Shown here piece by piece: positions 7,454-16,313 of a stretch of DNA of 64,000 bases. The notes beneath the pieces are model-generated. The model ran no database searches. It was given only the letters and a program-made list of their open reading frames with translations, and had not been told where the DNA came from. Numbering within the stretch: position 1 is the first letter of the stretch; every line of letters begins with the position of its first letter. Source of the stretch: an uncultured Modestobacter sp. (GTDB lineage Bacteria; Actinomycetota; Actinomycetes; Mycobacteriales; Geodermatophilaceae); assembly GCF_947486615.1 (NCBI RefSeq), contig NZ_CANKUD010000001.1:1-64000 (forward strand), read 5' to 3'. The position numbers and the translations under genes are program-made.

Positions 7454-8599
7454 ATGCGGGACGCAGTCATCGTCGAGGCCGTGCGTACGCCGATCGGCAA
7501 GCGCAACGGCGGGCTCTCCGGGGTGCACCCGGCCGATCTCTCGGCGGTGGTGCTCAACGCCCTGGTCGAGCGGGCCGGTGTCGACCCGGCGCTGGTCGAC
7601 GACGTCATCTGGGGGTGTGTCACGCAGGTTGGCGAACAGACCTTCGACATCGCCCGCACCGCCCTGCTCACCGCAGGCTGGCCGGAGACGGTACCGGGTG
7701 TGACCATCGACCGGCAGTGCGGTTCCTCCCAGCAGTCGGTGCACTTCGCCGCGGCCGGGCTGATCGCCGGGCACTACGACGTGGTCGTCGCCGGCGGCGT
7801 CGAGTCCATGAGCCGGGTACCGATCACCCAGGCGCTGGCCGGTGGCTCACCGCACCCGCAGGCGTTCCTCGACCGGTACGACGGCGTCTCCCCGAACCAG
7901 GGCCTGGGTGCGGAGATGATCGCCGCCCGCTGGGGCCTGTCCCGGCAGCAGCTCGACGAGTTCTCGGTCGCTTCGCACGAGAAGGCCGCCGCAGCCCGCG
8001 ACGAGGGCCGCTTCGACGCCCAGATCGTCCCGGTCACCCTGCCCGACAGCACCGTGGTCACGCAGGACGAGGGCATCCGGCTGAGCACTGTGGAAAAGCT
8101 GGGTACCCTCAAGACGGTCTTCAAGCCCGATGGTGGCGTGATCACCGCCGGCAACTCCTCGCAGATCTCCGACGGCTCGTCGGCCCTGCTGATGATGACG
8201 GGGGACCGGGCACGTGAGCTCGGGCTCACCCCGATCGGCCGGGTACACACCGCGGTGCTGGCCGGGGACGACCCCGTGGTCATGCTCACCGCGCCGATCC
8301 CGGCCACCCAGAAGGCGCTGGACCGGTCCGGCCTGTCGATCGACGAGATCGGGGCGTTCGAGGTCAACGAGGCTTTCGCGCCGGTGCCGCTGGCCTGGCT
8401 CGCCGAGGTCGGGGCCGACGCGAAGACGCTGAACGTCTACGGCGGGGCCATCGCCCTGGGCCACCCGCTGGGCGGCTCCGGCGCCCGGCTGATGACCACG
8501 CTGGTGCACCACATGCGCGACAACGGCATCCGCTACGGCCTGCAGACCATGTGCGAGGGCGGCGGGCAGGCCAACGCCACCATCCTAGAACTGCTCTGA
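7454..8599 (+). CDS. Acetyl-CoA acetyltransferase resembling FadA6
   Basis: A 381-residue thiolase with nucleophile Cys about 89 in DRQCGSSQQ, NEAFAPVP, His about 337 in GHPLGGSG and Cys about 367 in MCEGGGQAN. From memory, VTIDRQCGSSQQ, IPATQKALDRSG and GLQTMCEGGG strongly resemble mycobacterial FadA6 of the steroid CD-ring pathway; true orthology is untested. I start at ATG 7454, after AGAAAGG; the GTG at 7445 is too close to that SD. It heads a plus-strand set thiolase, VOC protein, SDR and has operator-like site 1 in its leader, tying it to the putative regulon. Confidence 0.93.
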   Translation: MRDAVIVEAVRTPIGKRNGGLSGVHPADLSAVVLNALVERAGVDPALVDDVIWGCVTQVGEQTFDIARTALLTAGWPETVPGVTIDRQCGSSQQSVHFAAAGLIAGHYDVVVAGGVESMSRVPITQALAGGSPHPQAFLDRYDGVSPNQGLGAEMIAARWGLSRQQLDEFSVASHEKAAAARDEGRFDAQIVPVTLPDSTVVTQDEGIRLSTVEKLGTLKTVFKPDGGVITAGNSSQISDGSSALLMMTGDRARELGLTPIGRVHTAVLAGDDPVVMLTAPIPATQKALDRSGLSIDEIGAFEVNEAFAPVPLAWLAEVGADAKTLNVYGGAIALGHPLGGSGARLMTTLVHHMRDNGIRYGLQTMCEGGGQANATILELL

Positions 8600-8649
8600 G
8601 GGTGGCGCTGCCAACGAGGGTCGCCGGTTCGCGAGGTTCGGCGGGAACG

Positions 8650-9483
8650 GTGCTCCGGGTGAACGGGCTGGCGCACGTGAACCAGCTGGTCGACGACATC
8701 GACGCGGCGGAGTCCTTCTACACCGACGTCCTCGGGGCGAGGACGTTCTGGCGGCAGTACGACCAGGACGAGAACCGGGACGCCTGCCTGTTCCTCGTAG
8801 GCGACGTCTGCATCGAGCTGTTCGCGCCGCGCGACGAGCACTCGCTGCTGGGTGCCGCGCTGGCCCGGTACGGCAACAGCTGGCACTCCTTCGAGTGGCA
8901 CGTGCCCGATCTCGACGAGGCGCGGGTGGCGCTGGTCGAGCGCGGGGTGCGGATCCCGGTCGACCGGCCGGGGGCCTTCCTGATGACCCATCCCGCCGAC
9001 TGTCACGGCATGCTGCTGGAGCTCTCGCCGCTGACCATGCCCGGTGATCCACGGGCCGAGCCGGGCTGGGGCCCGGCGTCCTGGCGCGACCGGGACCCGC
9101 TCGGCATCACCGGCCTGCACCGGGTCACGGTGGCGGTGCGGGACCTCACCGCCGCCACCGGCTGGCTGACCGGCCTGCTCGGCGTGCCGGCCCCTGCCGC
9201 CGAGCACCGCCGGGAGCTGGACGCCGACGTGGTGAGCGTGCCGGTCGCCGACCACGTGGTGGAGCTGGTGCAGGCCCGGCAGGACACCGGCCCGATCGCC
9301 GACCACGTCCGGCGGTGGGGCCAGCGGCTGCGGTCGATCGAGCTGGGCGTCACCGACCTCGACCGGGCCACCGGCCACCTGCGCGGCAGGGGGCTGCGCG
9401 TGGAGCCGGGGAGCCGGGCGGGGGCGGTCGCCATCGCCGCGGCCGACAACTGGGGCGTGCGCTGGGAGCTGGCCGCCGGCTGA
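8650..9483 (+). CDS. Two-module VOC (glyoxalase/epimerase-like) metalloprotein
   Basis: About 277 residues forming two vicinal-oxygen-chelate modules. The first (LAHVNQLVDDIDAAESFYTD) keeps likely metal ligands His in GLAHVN, Glu in CIELF, His in FEWHV and Glu in LLELSP, the pattern of glyoxalase I or methylmalonyl-CoA epimerase rather than of extradiol dioxygenases. The second (GLHRVTVAVRD) is more divergent. Function could be epimerisation or isomerisation of an acyl-CoA intermediate; this is not proven. The start is uncertain: GTG 8650 follows GGCGGGA; GTG 8602 and GTG 8659 are alternatives. It lies between the thiolase and an SDR on the same strand. Confidence 0.75.
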   Translation: MLRVNGLAHVNQLVDDIDAAESFYTDVLGARTFWRQYDQDENRDACLFLVGDVCIELFAPRDEHSLLGAALARYGNSWHSFEWHVPDLDEARVALVERGVRIPVDRPGAFLMTHPADCHGMLLELSPLTMPGDPRAEPGWGPASWRDRDPLGITGLHRVTVAVRDLTAATGWLTGLLGVPAPAAEHRRELDADVVSVPVADHVVELVQARQDTGPIADHVRRWGQRLRSIELGVTDLDRATGHLRGRGLRVEPGSRAGAVAIAAADNWGVRWELAAG

Positions 9484-9551
9484 AACCGGGCCGCCCGGTT
9501 CCACCTGTCCGCACACCGAGCAGCAGAACCGACCGATGTCGAGGAGAGAAC

Positions 9552-10298
9552 ATGCCGTTGAACGGATCGAGTGTCGTGGTGACCGGCGCGGGGGCGGGGA
9601 TCGGGCGGGCGACCGCCCTCCGGCTGGCCGCCGCAGGTGCCCGGGTGGTCGTCTCGGACGTGTCCGAGACGAGCGGCCAGGCCACCGTGGACCTGATCAC
9701 CGAGGCCGGCGGGACGGCGTACAACGTGCCCGCCGACGTCTCCCGGGAGGACGACGTCCAGGCGCTCTTCTTCCGCACGGTCGAGCTGGTGGGCGGGCTG
9801 GACCTGGCGGTCAACAACGCGGGGATCGCCCACCACCCGGGCGACCTGCACGAGCTGCCGGTCTCCGCCTGGGACCTGGTGATGGGCGTCGATCTTCGCG
9901 GCACGTTCCTGTGCATGCGGGCCGAGCTGGGGCTGATGGTGGCCGCCGGCCACGGCAGCATCGTGAACATGGCGTCCAACGCCGGGGTGAAGAACGCCCC
10001 GGACATGGCTGCCTACACCGCCGCCAAGCACGGTGTGGTCGGCCTGACGAAGAACGCGGCCCTGCAGTACGCGCGGCGCAACATCCGGATCAACGCGGTC
10101 TGCCCCGGCACTGTGCTCACCCCGGGACTGGCCGGCTACCCCGAGGAGATCCGGGCGCAGTGGGCGGACATGATCCCGATGGGCCGGACGGGGACGCCGG
10201 AGGAGATCGCCGGGTCGGTCGCCTTCCTGCTCTCCGACGAGGCCGCGTTCATCACCGGCCACGAACTGCTGATCGATGGCGGTCTCATGTACCAGTGA
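9552..10298 (+). CDS. Short-chain dehydrogenase/reductase (SDR)
   Basis: A 248-residue classical SDR. It has TGAGAGIG at about 10-17 for the dinucleotide, NNAG, the catalytic serine in NMASNAG and YTAAK, and ends with the usual GHELLIDGG. These enzymes oxidise or reduce secondary alcohols and 3-hydroxyacyl-CoA. ATG 9552 follows GAGGAGAG. It is the third gene of the thiolase-VOC-SDR group, so it may supply the 3-ketoacyl-CoA for the thiolase, by inference. It ends 15 bp before the convergent amidohydrolase stop. Confidence 0.9.
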   Translation: MPLNGSSVVVTGAGAGIGRATALRLAAAGARVVVSDVSETSGQATVDLITEAGGTAYNVPADVSREDDVQALFFRTVELVGGLDLAVNNAGIAHHPGDLHELPVSAWDLVMGVDLRGTFLCMRAELGLMVAAGHGSIVNMASNAGVKNAPDMAAYTAAKHGVVGLTKNAALQYARRNIRINAVCPGTVLTPGLAGYPEEIRAQWADMIPMGRTGTPEEIAGSVAFLLSDEAAFITGHELLIDGGLMYQ

Positions 10299-10313
10299 CC
10301 ACCGGGCGGGTCG

Positions 10314-11723
10314 TCACCGCTCGGCGACGACCCGGCCGGCGACCACGGTGGCCCGCACCCGCTCGGCCGACGGCGCGCTGAGCACGTCGTCCAGCGCTCC
10401 GTCGAGCAGGCACAGGTCGGCCGGCGCGCCCGGCCCGATCCGGCGCGGCCGGGCCGGGTCGTCGGCGGCACCGGTGAGCAGCCGGAGCGCCACCCGGGCC
10501 GGCAGCCGCTCCGCGGGGCCGAGCACCTGCCCGGAGGGAGTGCGGCGCCGGGTCGCCGCGGTGAGCGCCGCCCACGGGTCGGCGTCGCCGAACGGCGCGT
10601 CGGTGCCGATCGCCAGCCGCACCCCAGCGGCGTGCAGCGAGGCGCAGCGCCAGAGGTCGGGGAGCTCGGGGGCGGGCACGTCCTGCAGGTACTCCTCGCC
10701 CCGCTCGGCCACCAGGTTCGGCTGGGTGACCACCGTGAGCCCGAGCTCCCGCAGATCGGCCAGGCACGACGCGGGGACGAGCGCCCCGTGCTCGATCCGG
10801 TCACCGTGCCGGGGCCCGGCCATCCGCAGGGCGGTCAGGGTCAGCACCAGCTGCACCTGGGTGACGCAGTGCACCGCGACCGGCACCCCGGCGGCGTGCG
10901 CGGCGGCGCAGCGGTCGACAAGGTCGTCCAGTGCCGGCAGCCGGTCGTCGTCCAGGAGGACCTTGACCGGGCCGACGGTCACCAGCTCGCCGGGTGGGAC
11001 GGACGTGCCCGGCTCCGCCATCCGGTGCACCCGCTGGAGGACGACACCGTCGGCGGTGGCGCGCCGGAGGTCGTCGACCTCGGCCTGCCCGGCGCCCGGG
11101 GTCGCCTCGGTGAGGCCGGTGACGCCCGTGGCCGCCAGGCGCCGGGACGTCGCGGCGAGCTGCCCGCCGTCGCCGTCGCGGCGGGTGCGCGCGGCCAGCC
11201 AGCCGTCCGCCCGCCACAGCCGGCCGGTCGGTTCCCCGGTGGCGTTCCGCTCCACGCCGGGGTGCTTGAGCGGGCCGAGCTCGCGCAGGCCGGCGGAGTT
11301 GAGCGTCCAGAGCACGCCGCTGCGGTGCTGCACCCGGACCGGCCGGTCGGGCACGAGGGCGTCGAGCCGCCAGCGGTCCAGCGGGCCGGTCGTCGACTCG
11401 TGGTGGCCGATTGCCCGGATCCAGCTCGTCGGGTCGCCGGGCGCGCCGCGCAGCACCGCACCGAAGGCATCCGGGCCGGGGGCCTGGGCCGGTCCGACCT
11501 GCACCGACGCCTGGACAGCGGCCAGCGCCCGCAGGTGCAGGTGGTGGTCGTGCAGGCCCGGGATCAGCGCGCCACCGCCGCCGTCCACCTCCCGCACGCC
11601 GCGCGCCGGGGCCAGCCGGTCGGCCACCGCGGCGACCAGGCCGTCGCGGACCAGGACGTCGACCAGCCGATCGGCCACCCGCACCCGGCGCAGCAGCAGG
11701 TCGGCCGGGTCAGCGCCCGGCAC
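10314..11723 (-). CDS. Amidohydrolase family protein (YtcJ-like)
   Basis: About 469 residues of the metal-dependent amidohydrolase superfamily. It shows GLHDHHLHL (HxH metal site), AVHCV, RIEHGAL and the catalytic Asp in GTDAPFG, in the correct order, plus the C-terminal beta-sandwich return (GPGAPADLCLLD). The family hydrolyses C-N or C-O bonds in diverse substrates; this substrate is unknown. I start at GTG 11723, with GGGAG 6 bp upstream and a 14-bp overlap with the preceding CoA-transferase gene; GTG 11756 is the alternative. Translational coupling with the CoA-transferase is likely. Confidence 0.85.
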   Translation of the reverse strand: MPGADPADLLLRRVRVADRLVDVLVRDGLVAAVADRLAPARGVREVDGGGGALIPGLHDHHLHLRALAAVQASVQVGPAQAPGPDAFGAVLRGAPGDPTSWIRAIGHHESTTGPLDRWRLDALVPDRPVRVQHRSGVLWTLNSAGLRELGPLKHPGVERNATGEPTGRLWRADGWLAARTRRDGDGGQLAATSRRLAATGVTGLTEATPGAGQAEVDDLRRATADGVVLQRVHRMAEPGTSVPPGELVTVGPVKVLLDDDRLPALDDLVDRCAAAHAAGVPVAVHCVTQVQLVLTLTALRMAGPRHGDRIEHGALVPASCLADLRELGLTVVTQPNLVAERGEEYLQDVPAPELPDLWRCASLHAAGVRLAIGTDAPFGDADPWAALTAATRRRTPSGQVLGPAERLPARVALRLLTGAADDPARPRRIGPGAPADLCLLDGALDDVLSAPSAERVRATVVAGRVVAER

Positions 11724-13017
11724 GCAGACTCCCGACGACCGCCCGCGTGTGCGCACCGGGAGGTGGCGCCGGCGGAACCGGAGGGAGGGCCGGCGGGTCG
11801 AGGACCGGATGCCTGGTGCCGCAGGCCGGACAGGACACCCGGCGGCCGGTGACCTCCCCGGCCGGCGTCCCGGCCGGGGCCGCAGCCGCAGCCGCAGCCG
11901 CGGCTGCGGCGGCGACGTCCCGCATCACCACCTCGACCAGCTGCCCGCCGCCACGGGTGAGCGACTCCAGCGCGCCGACGGCGGCCGCCAGGCCGGTCAG
12001 CGGATCGGCGATCGCGTCACCGCAGAACACCGGGTCGGCCGACCGCCCGCCGACCAGCCCCCCGGCCACGGCAGCGTCGTCGCCGAAGGCCACTCGGTCG
12101 CTGGCGCGGCCGTGCCCGGTGAGCGACACCCACACCTGGCCGTCGCGGTGCGCGAGCTGGTCAGGGGACAGGCCCAGCTGTGCCAGCGCTCGGGGCCGGG
12201 AGGCCTCGAGAACGACGTCGGCGGCCGCGAGCAGGTGCCGCAGGTCGGCGTGCCCTGGCGCGGTTGCCGGGTCGAGCAGGACGCTCGCGGTGCCGGTGTG
12301 CAGCCAGTCGTAGAAGGGGGCCGGGCCCCGGCGGGCGCCGTCCAGCCGCTGCGGGAACTCGACCTTGACCACCCGGGCGCCGCCGTCGGCCAGCAGCCGC
12401 GCGCACAGCGGGCCGGCCCACATCGAGGAGAGGTCGACGACCAGCGCCCCGGCCAGTTGGCCGCGAGCGGAGGGCGCACCGAGCGGCCGGGCCCGCTCCG
12501 GCGCGGGCGGCGGGGGAGGGTCTGCGGGCAGCGCGGCGGAGGGCACGCCGAGCAGGGTCGCCGCGTCGACCAGCCGGGCCGCGGTCGTCCCGAGCGCGGC
12601 GGTGGCCAGCAACTGCTGCGGATCGGCGGCCCCGTCGGCACGGCCACCGGCCAGCGCGACCAGCGCCGGCACGCTCTCGGTGTCCCAGGGCCGGGCCAGC
12701 GACACCGCCCACCAGCCGTCCGCGGTGGGCAGCAACCGGCTCGCCCCGCCGGCCGAGGTCCGTCCCCGGCGGCGGAGCCCCAGGGCACCGGCCCGACCGG
12801 CGAGCAGGACGGCGGGGTCGACGTCCACACGGGCGCCCAGCCGGTCGCCGGCGTCCTGCAGCCGGGTGATCAGGTCCGTGACGAACCCGAGCAGGCCGGC
12901 CGGGCCGGGGTCGGGCGGGCCGTCGGGCGGACCGGTCAGCGCCATCAGCCCGGAGCGGGCCCAGCGGTCCAGCGTGCAGGACGGGGCGCGGGAGGGTCGC
13001 TCGCGGTCGGGTCCCAT
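11710..13017 (-). CDS. CaiB/BaiF-type CoA-transferase with atypical ends
   Basis: About 435 residues. The central part is class III CoA-transferase-like: VVDLSSMWAGPLCARLLADG, VVKVEFPQRLDG and LLAAADVVLEASRPRAL, where normal proteins have DLGADVIKVE and ADVLIEN. The N-terminal 170 residues and the C-terminus deviate from the family: a run of 12 alanines, then a CPAC pair and a proline-rich tail. The fold should transfer CoA between acids, but the catalytic Asp is not obvious to me, so activity is uncertain. It is divergent from the crotonase at 13078 (60 bp) and overlaps the amidohydrolase gene. Confidence 0.75.
   Translation of the reverse strand: MGPDRERPSRAPSCTLDRWARSGLMALTGPPDGPPDPGPAGLLGFVTDLITRLQDAGDRLGARVDVDPAVLLAGRAGALGLRRRGRTSAGGASRLLPTADGWWAVSLARPWDTESVPALVALAGGRADGAADPQQLLATAALGTTAARLVDAATLLGVPSAALPADPPPPPAPERARPLGAPSARGQLAGALVVDLSSMWAGPLCARLLADGGARVVKVEFPQRLDGARRGPAPFYDWLHTGTASVLLDPATAPGHADLRHLLAAADVVLEASRPRALAQLGLSPDQLAHRDGQVWVSLTGHGRASDRVAFGDDAAVAGGLVGGRSADPVFCGDAIADPLTGLAAAVGALESLTRGGGQLVEVVMRDVAAAAAAAAAAAAPAGTPAGEVTGRRVSCPACGTRHPVLDPPALPPVPPAPPPGAHTRAVVGSLRAGR
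11879..11902. repeat. Short tandem repeat GCCGCA (about 4 units) inside the CoA-transferase gene
   Basis: Three perfect GCCGCA units and a fourth variant lie in the minus-strand gene. With neighbouring alanine codons they encode an uninterrupted 12-alanine run. Slippage at such repeats can change the run length in steps of two residues without a frameshift. Confidence 0.6.
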
Positions 13018-13077
13018 GTCGCTGGCATGGTAACGACGCAGCGTCCCCGGTCGGGGCGCAGAGAGGACCGGTGAGGC

Positions 13078-14121
13078 GTGCCTGGAGCAGGTTCGGTCCC
13101 GGCCCGGGCGCTGCCGCAGCTGTTGGCCGGCTACCGCGGGCTGCCCGAGGAGCTGGACCCGCTGCTGGGGTCGCCGCTGCTGGTGGTCGACCTCGACGGC
13201 GCCGGACCCGCGGACCTGGCACCACTGGGGGTGCGGCCGGCGTGCGTCGTGGTCGGGGTGCACCGGGCGGCCGCCGTTCCTCCCGGCGTCCCGGCCGAGC
13301 TCTTCGACGTCCTGCTCGCCGAGGCGTCCGGGGCACCGGCCCCGTGGGTCGCCGTGCCCGACCTGGACGACGCGGTCGCCACGCTGACCACTACGCTGGG
13401 CACTGCGCCGCAGGCCGCCACTGCGCTGGTCCAGCTGCTCCGGCTGGCCGAGCGCCTTCCGGCGCCGGACGCTCTGGTCGCCGAGTCCTTCGCCTACGCC
13501 ACGCTGCAGGGCGGCCCGGAGCACCGGGCGTGGCTGGCCGGCCGACCGGCCCGCAGCCCCCGCCGGGCGGACCGCCCTCCGGTGCTCGTCGACCGGCGCG
13601 ACGACACGTTGCTGCTCACCCTGGACCGGCCCGAGGTGCGCAACGCCTACGACGCCGCGGTCCGCGACGGCCTGGTTGACGGCTTCCGGCTGGCCGTGGC
13701 CGACGACGGGCTGCGCCGGATCGAGCTGCACGGGCGCGGCCCGGACTTCTGCGCAGGCGGGGACCTCACCGAGTTCGGCACGACACCGGACCCGGCGACC
13801 GCCCACCTGGTGCGCACCACCGCCGGGGCCGCCCCCGCGTTGCTGGCCGTGGCCGACCGGGTCACCGCCTACCTGCACGGCAACTGCATCGGTGCGGGCA
13901 TCGAGGTGCCGGCCTTCGCCGGGCGGGTGGTCGCCGCTGCGGACACCCTGCTGCGCCTGCCGGAGATCGGCATGGGCCTGATCCCCGGGGCGGGGGGGAC
14001 GGTGAGCATCACCCGGCGGATCGGCCGCCACCGGACGGCCTGGCTGGCCCTGAGCGGGCTGCCGCTGCCCGCGCTCCCGGCCAGCGATTGGGGACTGGTC
14101 GACGAGGTTGCGCCGGAGTGA
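13078..14121 (+). CDS. Crotonase-family protein with about 165-residue N-terminal extension
   Basis: 347 residues, about 90 more than a normal enoyl-CoA hydratase. Residues about 165-347 are the crotonase core: TLDRPEVRNAYD, the first oxyanion-loop HGRGPDFCAGGDL and the second LHGNCIGAGIEVPAFAGRV, then LPEIGMGLIPGAGGT. The core appears shortened at the C-terminus. The N-terminal extension includes ESFAYATLQGGPEHRAWL and looks like a helical adaptor. The reaction (hydratase, isomerase or lyase on an enoyl-CoA) cannot be fixed. GTG 13078 follows AGAGGA. It is divergent from the CaiB-like gene, with which it may work on the same acyl-CoA. Confidence 0.85.
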   Translation: MPGAGSVPARALPQLLAGYRGLPEELDPLLGSPLLVVDLDGAGPADLAPLGVRPACVVVGVHRAAAVPPGVPAELFDVLLAEASGAPAPWVAVPDLDDAVATLTTTLGTAPQAATALVQLLRLAERLPAPDALVAESFAYATLQGGPEHRAWLAGRPARSPRRADRPPVLVDRRDDTLLLTLDRPEVRNAYDAAVRDGLVDGFRLAVADDGLRRIELHGRGPDFCAGGDLTEFGTTPDPATAHLVRTTAGAAPALLAVADRVTAYLHGNCIGAGIEVPAFAGRVVAAADTLLRLPEIGMGLIPGAGGTVSITRRIGRHRTAWLALSGLPLPALPASDWGLVDEVAPE

Positions 14122-14133
14122 CCGGCGCCGGCG

Positions 14134-15312
14134 TCAGCCGGCCGACGGGACGCCGAGCTCGCGTCCCCGCTTGATCAGCCCGCGGACGTCGCCGATGCCC
14201 AGCACCGCGACCGGATCGGCTCCGTGGCGCCCCAGGGCATGGAACTCTGTCGCCCAGTCGCCCTGCACGAGCTCCCAGCTGTCAGCCAGGCCGGGCAGGC
14301 CCTGGCCGTCCAGCCGGATGCCCGCCTGCTCGGTCCACATGGTGGGCACCAGGTCCAGCGGCTCCTGCTCCAGCCCGAGCAGCGTGCGGGCCGCGTGCCG
14401 GCCGGTGAGCGTGGGCAGGGACCAGTGCTCCACCCGGTGCGTGCCACCGCCGAAGCGGGGATAGGGGAACCCGGCGACGTCGCCCACCGCGACCACGCCC
14501 TGGACGCGCCGGCCGTCGGTGTCGAGCACCGCCATGTGCCCGTCGGTCCGCACGCCGTTGGCCAGGTCGATCCGGTTGCCCGCCAGCCACTCCACCTCCG
14601 GATGGCTGCCCACCGCCTCCACGACGACGTCCGCGGCGACCTGGCTGCCGTCGTCGAACTCGACCCCGGTGACCCGGTCGGCGCCCAGGTAGCGGACCGG
14701 CAGCCGGCCGAGCAGGAACGTGCCCCCCCGGTCGGCGTGCCGCCGGGCCAGCTCGCCGCCGACCTCGGGGCCGAGGGCCCGCAGCAGCGGAACCGGCTCC
14801 GGAGCGCTGACGGTGACCGGGCAACCGAGGTCGACGGCGGTCGAGGCCAGCTCCATCCCCACCAGCCCTGCGCCGACGACCAGCAGCCGCCGCCCCGGCC
14901 CCAGTTCGGCGGCGAGGGCCCGGGCGTCGTCCAGGGTGCGCAGCACGTGCCGGCCGGGGACCGGCCCGGGCAGGGTCAGCCGTCGGGGCCGCAGCCCGGT
15001 GGCGACCACGAGCCCGTCGAAGTCCAGCTCCGCCGCGTCGGACAGCGTGAGCCGGCCGGCGCCGAGGTCGGCGGCGACCACCGAGGTGCCCAGGCACCAG
15101 TGGACGTCGCCGGTCGCGGCGCGCTGGGGGAAGCGCAGCTCGGCGATGTCCACGCCGGCGGTCAACGCGGCCTTCGACAGCGGCGGTCGGTTGTACGGCG
15201 GATGCGGTTCCGTGCCGACGACGGTGAGCCGGCCGGTGTGCCCGGCGGCGCGCAGCGCCTCCGCAGAGCGCAGCCCGGCCAGGCCGGCCCCGACGACCAC
15301 GACGTGTTCCAC
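14134..15312 (-). CDS. FAD-dependent ferredoxin reductase (oxygenase type)
   Basis: A 392-residue NAD(P)H:ferredoxin oxidoreductase of the BphA4/PdR type. It has an N-terminal FAD Rossmann motif VVGAGLAGL at about 6-14, PYNRPPLSK, a second NAD-binding motif VVGAGLVGMELA and the FAD-closing block VVAVGDVAGFPY. It would pass electrons from NADH to a ferredoxin such as that at 36871, for the Rieske oxygenase (30988) or P450 (53195), neither of which has its own reductase nearby. GTG 15312 follows GAGAGGG. Operator-like site 2 lies 61-78 bp upstream, which links it to those oxygenase operons. Confidence 0.9.
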   Translation of the reverse strand: MEHVVVVGAGLAGLRSAEALRAAGHTGRLTVVGTEPHPPYNRPPLSKAALTAGVDIAELRFPQRAATGDVHWCLGTSVVAADLGAGRLTLSDAAELDFDGLVVATGLRPRRLTLPGPVPGRHVLRTLDDARALAAELGPGRRLLVVGAGLVGMELASTAVDLGCPVTVSAPEPVPLLRALGPEVGGELARRHADRGGTFLLGRLPVRYLGADRVTGVEFDDGSQVAADVVVEAVGSHPEVEWLAGNRIDLANGVRTDGHMAVLDTDGRRVQGVVAVGDVAGFPYPRFGGGTHRVEHWSLPTLTGRHAARTLLGLEQEPLDLVPTMWTEQAGIRLDGQGLPGLADSWELVQGDWATEFHALGRHGADPVAVLGIGDVRGLIKRGRELGVPSAG

Positions 15313-15372
15313 AGCTGATCCCTCTCTCCCGGCGCGGAGCCGTCCCCGGTCGACGGTGCTCCCGACCGATGA

Positions 15373-15390
15373 TGACACAACCGTCAGAAA
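15373..15390. promoter_or_regulatory. Operator-like site 2 before the ferredoxin reductase gene
   Basis: Plus strand TGAC-ACAACC-GTCAGAAA; minus strand TTTCTGAC-GGTTGT-GTCA, a full match to the shared consensus. The site contains the stop codon of the upstream VOC gene (TCA 15384-15386 on the plus strand), so the regulatory element and the gene end overlap. Confidence 0.6.
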
Positions 15391-16313
15391 CCTGGTCCGT
15401 CCCTGGCGGTGTGCGCCGGAAGGGTGTGCCGGTCGGTCCACTCGATCGTCAGACCCAGCGTGTCGGCCGGATCGGTGGCCAGCACCGCCCCGGTCCGGTG
15501 GAGCACCCGGATGCCGACTGTCGACAACCGGCGCTCGGTCGCGGCGAGGTCGGCCACGGCCAGGCAGAAGGAGGCGAGCCGGCCCGTCCCCGGGCCGGTG
15601 GCCAGGCGCAGCACGGTGTCGCCGACGGCCAGGTCCAGCGGCCCGTCCGGGTCGTTCCGCCGTCCGCCGGGACCGGGCAGCGGAGTGACGGCGACCAGGT
15701 GGCCCAGGAGGTCGGCGGTCGCCCGCACGTCCGGAACGAGGGCGGTGGTCCACGCCAGCCCGAGGACCGGCACCGACGGCGCGCCCGACGCGAGCGGGGC
15801 CGGCGCGCCCGCACGCGGTTCGCCGGCGAGCTCCAGGTCGGTCCACTCGATGAGCACCCCGCCGGTGTCCCGAGGGTGCATGAACAGGTGTCGGCCCGGG
15901 ACGTCGACGCCGGTGATCCGCACGTCCGCCCGGCGCAACAGCGCCTCGACCGTCCACAGGTCGTCGACGGTCCACGCCAGCGAGTGCACGCCGGGGCCGT
16001 ACCGGCGCAGGAACCCGACGACCGGACTGCCCGGGTCCGTCGGGGAGAACACCGCCAGCGGCGAGGTGCCCAGCCAGAACAGGGCTGAGTCGGTCGCCGA
16101 CTCCGCGAGCGCGCCGGCGGCGGGGACCGGGAAGCCGCGGGCACTCACCATGCCACCGGTCATCGGCACGGCGCCCAGGGTGCGGGCCAGCCAGGCGCCG
16201 GCCTCGGCGCCCGGCCGGTCGGTGACCAGGCCGAGCCGGTGGAGGTGCCCGGGGCGGACCGGGAGCTCCGGCGGCTGGCCGGGGGGCCGGCCGGCGGAGC
16301 TCCCGGACGTCAC
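15384..16313 (-). CDS. Two-module VOC family protein
   Basis: 309 residues with two VOC-like modules, the first containing HRLGLVTD, HSLAWTVDDL and GVLIEWTDLEL, the second GLAWTTALVPD, CLAVADL and GLTIEWTD. The metal-ligand pattern is only partly kept (His in the first strand, Glu in IEW). It resembles glyoxalase-like or epimerase-like proteins more than ring-cleavage dioxygenases; no function is assigned. GTG 16313 overlaps the preceding hydrolase stop as GTGA, so the two are co-translated. Its own stop lies inside operator-like site 2. Confidence 0.75.
   Translation of the reverse strand: MTSGSSAGRPPGQPPELPVRPGHLHRLGLVTDRPGAEAGAWLARTLGAVPMTGGMVSARGFPVPAAGALAESATDSALFWLGTSPLAVFSPTDPGSPVVGFLRRYGPGVHSLAWTVDDLWTVEALLRRADVRITGVDVPGRHLFMHPRDTGGVLIEWTDLELAGEPRAGAPAPLASGAPSVPVLGLAWTTALVPDVRATADLLGHLVAVTPLPGPGGRRNDPDGPLDLAVGDTVLRLATGPGTGRLASFCLAVADLAATERRLSTVGIRVLHRTGAVLATDPADTLGLTIEWTDRHTLPAHTARDGPGF

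Noticed and set aside
8650..9483. VOC protein as an extradiol ring-cleavage dioxygenase
   Set aside because: The ligand pattern His/Glu/His/Glu of the first module suits glyoxalase or epimerase; the His-His-Glu triad of type I extradiol enzymes is not seen.
8533..10262. Minus-strand open frames opposite the VOC and SDR genes
   Set aside because: Composition is arginine/proline/glycine-rich with no domain; plus-strand genes there are clear.
11879..11902. GCCGCA repeats considered as a CRISPR-like or regulatory repeat
   Set aside because: Unit is 6 bp, no spacers, and it codes in frame for alanine inside a gene.
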